Assembly (NCBI GenBank): GCA_963663975.2
Contig: CAXXRA010000015.1
Coordinates: forward strand, 310,001-374,000
DNA: 64,000 nucleotides
Reading direction: 5' to 3'
Origin: JANQRX01 sp963663975
GTDB taxonomy: Bacteria; Pseudomonadota; Alphaproteobacteria; Rhizobiales; Kaistiaceae
In this document: one piece after another, positions 59,045 through 64,000 of the stretch
How the letters are laid out: each line of letters begins with the position of its first letter
How positions within the stretch are numbered: position 1 is the first letter of the stretch
Translations under genes and position numbers: made by a program
The notes under the pieces: model-generated
Seen by the model: the letters and a program-made list of their open reading frames with translations, nothing else
Databases searched by the model: none
What the model was told of the DNA's origin: nothing

Positions 59045-60174
59045 AGGCGCGGCAGGCGGCCGACGGCAAGCCATGGAGCTTCCTGCACGTTTCCAGACCC
59101 GAAATCGACCTTGCCGCAGGTGCCGACCCCTACGCCGACACGGCCTACGCCAAAGCGGCCGACAACCTTCGCCGCATGATCGCCGACGGCGTGCTGATCC
59201 GCGACCAAGAGCCGGCCTACTACATCTATCGGCTGACCTGGCGCGACCACACCCAGACCGGGCTGGCGGCCGTTGCCTCGGTTGCCGACTACCGCACCAA
59301 TCGTATCCGCAAGCACGAAATGACCACGCCGGTGAAGGAAGACGATCGGGTCCGCCAGATCGCGGCGATCAATGCGCAGACCGGACCGGTGATGATGGCC
59401 TACCCGACCGCGGCCAAGGTCGACGCCGCGCTCGCCGATGCCGCCACCGGGGAGGCCGAGGTCGACGTCACCGCCGCCGACGGCGTCCGCCACCAGCTTT
59501 GGATCGTCGACGACCGGACGATGATCGCAGCGCTGACCGCGGCGGTCGATGCCTTGCCGGCGCTCTATATCGGCGACGGGCACCATCGCTCGGCGGCGGC
59601 CGCGCGGGTGGCCGAGGCGCGCGCCGGTGGCGCCGCCTCGAGCCGGTATTTCCTGTCGGTGCTGTTTCCCCATCACCAAATGACCATTCTCGACTACAAC
59701 CGGGTGCTGAGGGATCTGAACGGCCACAGCCCGGACGAACTCATCGCCGCACTGGGTGCGCGCTTCTCGTTGACGGCAACCGACGAGCCGATCCGCCCCA
59801 CCACGGCCGGCGAGTTCGCCATGTATGTCGACGGCCGATGGCATCGGCTGGCGATCAGACCCGAACTGATCCCCGGCGACGATCCGATCGGCCGGCTGCC
59901 GATCACCTTGTTGACGCGCCATGCGATTGCGCCGCTGTTCGGCATCACCGATCCCCGCACCGACAAGCGCATCGACTTCGTCGGCGGCGCGCGCGGCCTG
60001 GTCGAATTGGAACGTCGGGTCACATCGGGCGAGATGGCGGTCGGCTTTGCCCTCTACCCGACCCAGATGGCCGACCTGATCGCGGTGGCCGACGCCGGCG
60101 CCATCATGCCGCCCAAATCCACCTGGTTCGAGCCCAAGCTTGCCGACGGCATGGTCAGCCATCTGCTCGACTGA
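58951..60174 (+). CDS. DUF1015 family protein
   Basis: A 407-residue protein starting at TTG 58951 after CGGAGATCC. Landmarks: FRALRPAPGRAAQVLAPPYDVLTSAEARQAA, HVSRPEIDL, YYIYRLTWRDHTQTGLAAVASVADY, IRKHEMTTPVKEDDRVRQIAAINAQTGPVMMAYP and YIGDGHHRSAAAARVAEA. The family, sometimes called SerB-associated, has no firm function; a kinase-like role was suggested from fold features. It lies directly after tRNA-Arg in the ancestral order. Confidence 0.9.
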   Translation: MPLIQPFRALRPAPGRAAQVLAPPYDVLTSAEARQAADGKPWSFLHVSRPEIDLAAGADPYADTAYAKAADNLRRMIADGVLIRDQEPAYYIYRLTWRDHTQTGLAAVASVADYRTNRIRKHEMTTPVKEDDRVRQIAAINAQTGPVMMAYPTAAKVDAALADAATGEAEVDVTAADGVRHQLWIVDDRTMIAALTAAVDALPALYIGDGHHRSAAAARVAEARAGGAASSRYFLSVLFPHHQMTILDYNRVLRDLNGHSPDELIAALGARFSLTATDEPIRPTTAGEFAMYVDGRWHRLAIRPELIPGDDPIGRLPITLLTRHAIAPLFGITDPRTDKRIDFVGGARGLVELERRVTSGEMAVGFALYPTQMADLIAVADAGAIMPPKSTWFEPKLADGMVSHLLD

Positions 60175-60427
60175 TGCGCCGGACGCCAAGGCGGCTGGGC
60201 GGGCACGACCGACGGGCGGTCACCGCGGGCGTCCTTTGTCGTTCTGACTTCTCGACCACTCTCCAGGCCCTTGTGACGGTGTCGCGAACACCGTGATTCG
60301 GCCCTTTCCCTACAACCTGAGCTCGTGCTTTTTCAAAAAATTCGTGATAATATTGCAGTCTCTCGAAACACCTTTGTGGACGACTTCGGGACAACCGGGG
60401 CGGTCGGGATCGAACGGGGAGATCACA

Positions 60428-63162
60428 ATGGCTCGGAATTTCACGGCCGTGGATTGGAAGGAATTTTCCAGTCTGGTGGAGGCATTTCCCTTCCAGCGCC
60501 GGATCACGGAGGTCCATCTTCATCATACCTGGCGTCCGCGACAGAGTGACTATCGCGGCCAAGCCACCATCCAGGGAATGTGGCGCTACCACACCCAGGA
60601 TCGCGGCTGGAGCGATATCGCGCAGCACGTGACGGTGGCGCCGGACGGCGCAATCTGGATTTGCCGTAATTTCAACTGGGCACCGGCCAGCGCCGTCGGC
60701 TTCAATGGCAACAGCGCTTCCGGTCCCTTCATGATCGAGATGATCGGCGATTTCGATCTTGGGCAGGAAGACATCACAAAGAAGCAGAAAGAGGCGACAC
60801 TGGCCGTCATAAAATCCATTCAGACAAAGTTTGGATTGGGACAGCGGGCACTCGGTTTTCACAATGAAATGTCGACGAAGACTTGCCCGGGCGAGACGAT
60901 CGACAAGGATCAATGGATCAAGGATGTTCGTAATTTTTCGCTCGGCGATACCAAAGGAAGATCGCGATCGTCTCCGTTCGATCGGGATGCCAGCCGAGCC
61001 TGGCAGTTGATCCGGGCGCTGTCTCCCGACGAACCCCAGCCCGACTTCGACAGCATTGTCTCGGCCGACCATCCGGTCGGCTTCGAGACTTTGGAGGAAC
61101 GTGGCCAGACCGATCGCGGCGCCCGCGGGCCGGCGCTAAGTGACGACATGATCGCCGAACTTGCCGATCATGTCGTCAACCTCGAAATGGGCCAGTTTTC
61201 CAGCAGCGGCGAAATCAGCACCGATCAGGGTGACGTAGACCGCATATTCGATGAACTGTTGCCGGCCGAAGTTGCGAAAACTGGCGGCAATGCCCGATTG
61301 CTTTTCTATGCCCATGGCGGACTGGTTTCGGAATCGAACGCCCTTGCCGGCGCTTTCAAGCAGCTGAAGTTCTGGCGCGCCAATGGCATCTATCCCATCT
61401 TCTTTATCTGGGAAACCGGCTTTGCCGAAACGATCAGCCAATTGCTGGGAGCTTCCAGCAGGAGGATGGTGGGACCTCGTGGCGAACGTGCCTTCGGGCC
61501 GGGTGACTTTTTGATCGAAGAGTTGGCGCGAGCGCTCAAGGGTGGCATGCTCTGGGGCGGCATGAAGCGCAGCGCCGAGTTGGCCAGCGCAGCTGGCGGA
61601 GGTGCAACGTACGTGGCCGGCCGCGCTGCGGCATTTTTAAAGAACAACCAGAACGATGTGGAGATCCACACCGCGGGCCACAGTGCCGGCGCGATATTCC
61701 AGGCCAATTTCATGCCGCGGCTTGTGAACGAAGGAGGCGAAGTCAAGACGGCTCACTTCATGGCGCCGGCGGTTCGCAATGACGCCTTCCATGACTTGGT
61801 GAGCCCGCTGCTGGGCAAGGGAATCGGCCCGCTCTCCGTTTTCACGATGCGCAAGCAACTTGAACGCAACGACAATGTCGCGGTTCTTTACCGCAAGTCC
61901 CTTCTTTATCTCATCCATAGGGCGCTTGAGCCGGAACGCGGCGAACCGATTCTGGGCCTTGAAGTCTCACTCCGCGACGATCAAAAGGCGAAGAAGATCT
62001 TTGGGCTGACCGGCACTCAATCGAAGCTGGGTGACGTGGTCTGGTCCAAGGCCGGCGACATCGATGGCGGCAACGCCAGCGATGCAACCACGCATGGCGG
62101 TTTCGATGACGATCCCGCGACGATGGAGTCGATCGCGCGGCGCATACTGGATCGGCGAAATGGCGAGCCGGTGGCCCCCTTTCCACCTCTTTCACGAGAC
62201 TTTCCCGGTGCTGATTTCTGGGAGGGTCAGGTCGACTTGCCGGAGGGGCTGGAGGAATTTTTCGCTTTTTCCGTGCCGCCGTCAGCCCCGCCGGAATTGG
62301 CCGGCGCCGTGGGCCAACAGCCGGGGTCCCCCCCGCCCGCCGCCTCCGATGGAATTCGCCGCAGATTGGCGCTTTGCATAGGGATCGACAACTACCGCCA
62401 CATCAGTGGCCTGAGCGGTTGCATCAACGACGCCAAGCTCTGGCAACGGACGCTCGCCGGACTCGGCTACCAAACGACGAGATTGGACGATCCGGAAGCC
62501 GCAGCCATCCGCGACGCGGTCGGCCGAATGATTGCCGATGCGGGCGATGGGGACAGTCTTGTGCTCCAGTTTTCCGGGCACGGCACCCAGTTTGAGGACA
62601 CTGACGGTGACGAAGCGCAGGGCGACACGCCGGGCCTCGACGAGTGCTTCTGCGCCGTCGATTGCGGCGCCGGAAGCGACGGCCTGGTGATCGACGACGA
62701 GTTCAGGGCCATGTTCGCGAAACTGCCAGAAGGAGCTCACCTGACAAGTTTCTTCGATTGCTGCCATTCCGGCACGATGAACCGGGCTGCCCTGCGGCTC
62801 CATCGCAGCCGGGCGGGGAGCGGCCGCAGGCCTCGCTTCGTGGCGCCGAATGCCGCCATGCGACAAGCTTACCAGGGACGTCTGGCTGCGACCCGCGCCT
62901 TACGGGGGCCTTGCCTCCCGACTCCCGAGATGTTCAATTTTCCGCCTGCCGCTCCGATGAACTCGCCTATGAGAACAATGGTCAGGGGGACTTTACACGC
63001 CACGCCTGCGGCTTGCTCGCGGCGAGCGGATGGCCCGGGATTTCGAACTCCCAGTTTCGTGATCGGGGGATCGAGGCCTTTGGTCCAGCGACAATGCAGA
63101 ATCCGAATGTCCACTGCGCCGGCCCGTTCCTGAGCATGCGCTTTTTGCAACTTCGTGCATGA
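60428..63162 (+). CDS. Amidase / alpha-beta-hydrolase-like / caspase-like fusion protein (frameshift near the end)
   Basis: About 911 residues from ATG 60428 (GGGGAGATCACA upstream). Residues 1-165: a peptidoglycan amidase (amidase_2/PGRP type) with HLHHTWRP, SDIAQHVTVAPDGAIW and LGFHNEMSTKTCPGETIDK (zinc ligands). About 270-620: a hydrolase-like region with LLFYAHGGLVSESNALAGAF and AGHSAGAIFQ (GxSxG near 417). About 643-900: a caspase-like (C14) domain with LALCIGIDNYRHISGLSGCINDA, catalytic His in QFSGHGTQF (about 716) and Cys in FFDCCHSG (about 777). The terminal part (FSACRSDELAYENNGQGDFTRHACGLL) is one frame off after about 62930; a missing base restores it, otherwise the frame stops at 63133. 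Confidence 0.8.
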
Positions 63163-63214
63163 GAACTGTTCCTTGGCTGGTCAGGCGCCAAGACCTACCG
63201 GACAGTCACACACC

Positions 63215-64000
63215 GTGAGCGCAGACGATCGGAATGATCATCGAGCTGAACGGTTCACCGAGTTCGGATCGCTCCAACCCGGTGAAGGTCAACACCACCG
63301 GATTGACCGTCGTGTCTTGAACGCGGCCAGAACCCGTTTGTTTGAGCCGGACGCCGACGATCCCGCTTCACGGCCGCTTGAAATTTTCGCTCTCGATCCC
63401 GCTGTTTCGAAGCTCGAGGGCGGTGTCGTCAGTCTGTCCGTGCCCTATGAGCCCCTGCAAGAAGGGCCGGTCGGCTCCGTCGTCGAGGTCTCCAATATCG
63501 ATGCCGAAGGCAACACGCTTGCCAAAGCGAATCTCGAGGATCCTGCCATTCTGATGCAGGGCGGTTACAAGGCATCGTTGTCGCGCCCCGAATTCCATCA
63601 GCAAATGGTTTACGCGGTGGCGATGCACACCTACGGGAACTTTTCAAAGGCGCTGGGTCGCAGCGTGTCCTGGGCGTTCGAGCCACCTTCAGATCCCGGC
63701 CAACCGAACCGCCTGCTCCTGAAACCGCACGGCGCGGAATCGGCCAATGCATGGTACGACGGTGCCGGCGGCGAGATCACATTCGGCTATTTCAAGCCGA
63801 AGGTATCGACGCCCGTTGTGCCCAAAGATTCGGGTCATCTGTTCACCTGCGTGTCCCACGACATCATTGCGCACGAAGTGAGCCATGCGCTGCTTGATGG
63901 GCTGAGGACCCATTTCGATCTCCCCACCCACCAGGAAACGCTCGCCTTTCACGAAGCATTCGCTGACCTCGTCGCCTTCCTGCAGCATTTTACTTTCGAC
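63215..64000 (+). CDS. Gluzincin metallopeptidase (M4/thermolysin-like), partial
   Basis: An open frame from GTG 63215 to the window edge, 262 codons. It contains HQQMVYAVAMHTYGNFSKALG, ANAWYDGAGGEITFGYF, CVSHDIIAHEVSHALLDGLR (HExxH) and, 27 residues on, ETLAFHEAFADLVAFLQHF, which gives the third zinc ligand Glu as in thermolysin-type enzymes. The start is uncertain (no strong ribosome binding site). It lies 52 bp after the caspase-like fusion on the same strand and is probably expressed with it. The C-terminus is beyond the window. Confidence 0.78.
   Translation, partial: MSADDRNDHRAERFTEFGSLQPGEGQHHRIDRRVLNAARTRLFEPDADDPASRPLEIFALDPAVSKLEGGVVSLSVPYEPLQEGPVGSVVEVSNIDAEGNTLAKANLEDPAILMQGGYKASLSRPEFHQQMVYAVAMHTYGNFSKALGRSVSWAFEPPSDPGQPNRLLLKPHGAESANAWYDGAGGEITFGYFKPKVSTPVVPKDSGHLFTCVSHDIIAHEVSHALLDGLRTHFDLPTHQETLAFHEAFADLVAFLQHFTFD

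Noticed and set aside
58819..60189. 456-codon minus-strand frame
   Set aside because: Antisense to DUF1015 and the duplicated tRNA half.

Overview
The window looks like chromosome of a GC-rich alphaproteobacterium, most likely of the order Hyphomicrobiales (Rhizobiales). The basis is gene content and order: cytochrome c - kdsB - pheA - nudC - SRP RNA - dnaX - ybaB - recR on one side, and def - fmt - truA facing dapE - dapD - HAD nucleotidase - argB - engB - yidC - rnpA - rpmH on the other. I ran no database search, so the genus is not assigned.

Layout. 1-1546: end of a leucyl aminopeptidase gene, a MarR regulator and an NlpC/P60 hydrolase. 1555-10778 (minus): a Yej-type peptide ABC operon with two solute-binding proteins, two permeases, a double ATPase, a small unknown gene and a hydroxyacid dehydrogenase. 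11172-12480: a decayed IS1380-type transposase gene. 12635-24511: GMC oxidoreductase, membrane-anchored cytochrome c, LPS/Phe synthesis genes, SRP RNA, dnaX-ybaB-recR, then small enzymes, a cold-shock protein and a cation efflux protein. 24825-36859: a mosaic between recR and def holding intact rmuC, an alditol-oxidase-like enzyme, a quinone reductase and an HD protein among many frameshifted genes (prpE, ParB-like, LysE, others) and an intact HEPN-like gene. 36916-51363: a tentative ArfA-like gene, an IS21 element, then the dense housekeeping block. 51491-64000: an unusual flavoprotein and a histidine kinase that appear once to have been adjacent, three inserts each bracketed by direct repeats (a zinc metalloprotease, a toxin-antitoxin pair, and a segment at tRNA-Arg with an HdeA-like protein), a DUF1015 gene, and at the right edge a large amidase/hydrolase/caspase-like fusion followed by a gluzincin metallopeptidase running off the end.

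Three patterns stand out. (1) A family of palindromic, MITE-like repeats with ends TAGAGCCC...GGGCTCTA sits between genes at four places (five copies). Their TA-flanked ends supply the stop codons of def and rnpA and a Shine-Dalgarno-like run exactly six bases before the start codons of yidC and yejB. One long copy is split by an IS21 insertion with a 5-bp target duplication; a short copy was tandemly duplicated together with the end of yejA. (2) Frameshifts hit accessory and mobile genes almost exclusively, while about 30 housekeeping genes are open; several come from short tandem duplications (4 bp in prpE, 14 bp in a hypothetical gene, about 40 bp in the metalloprotease). (3) The right edge carries the most system-like novelty: one polypeptide joining a peptidoglycan amidase domain, a GxSxG hydrolase-like region and a caspase-like domain, next to a metalloprotease.
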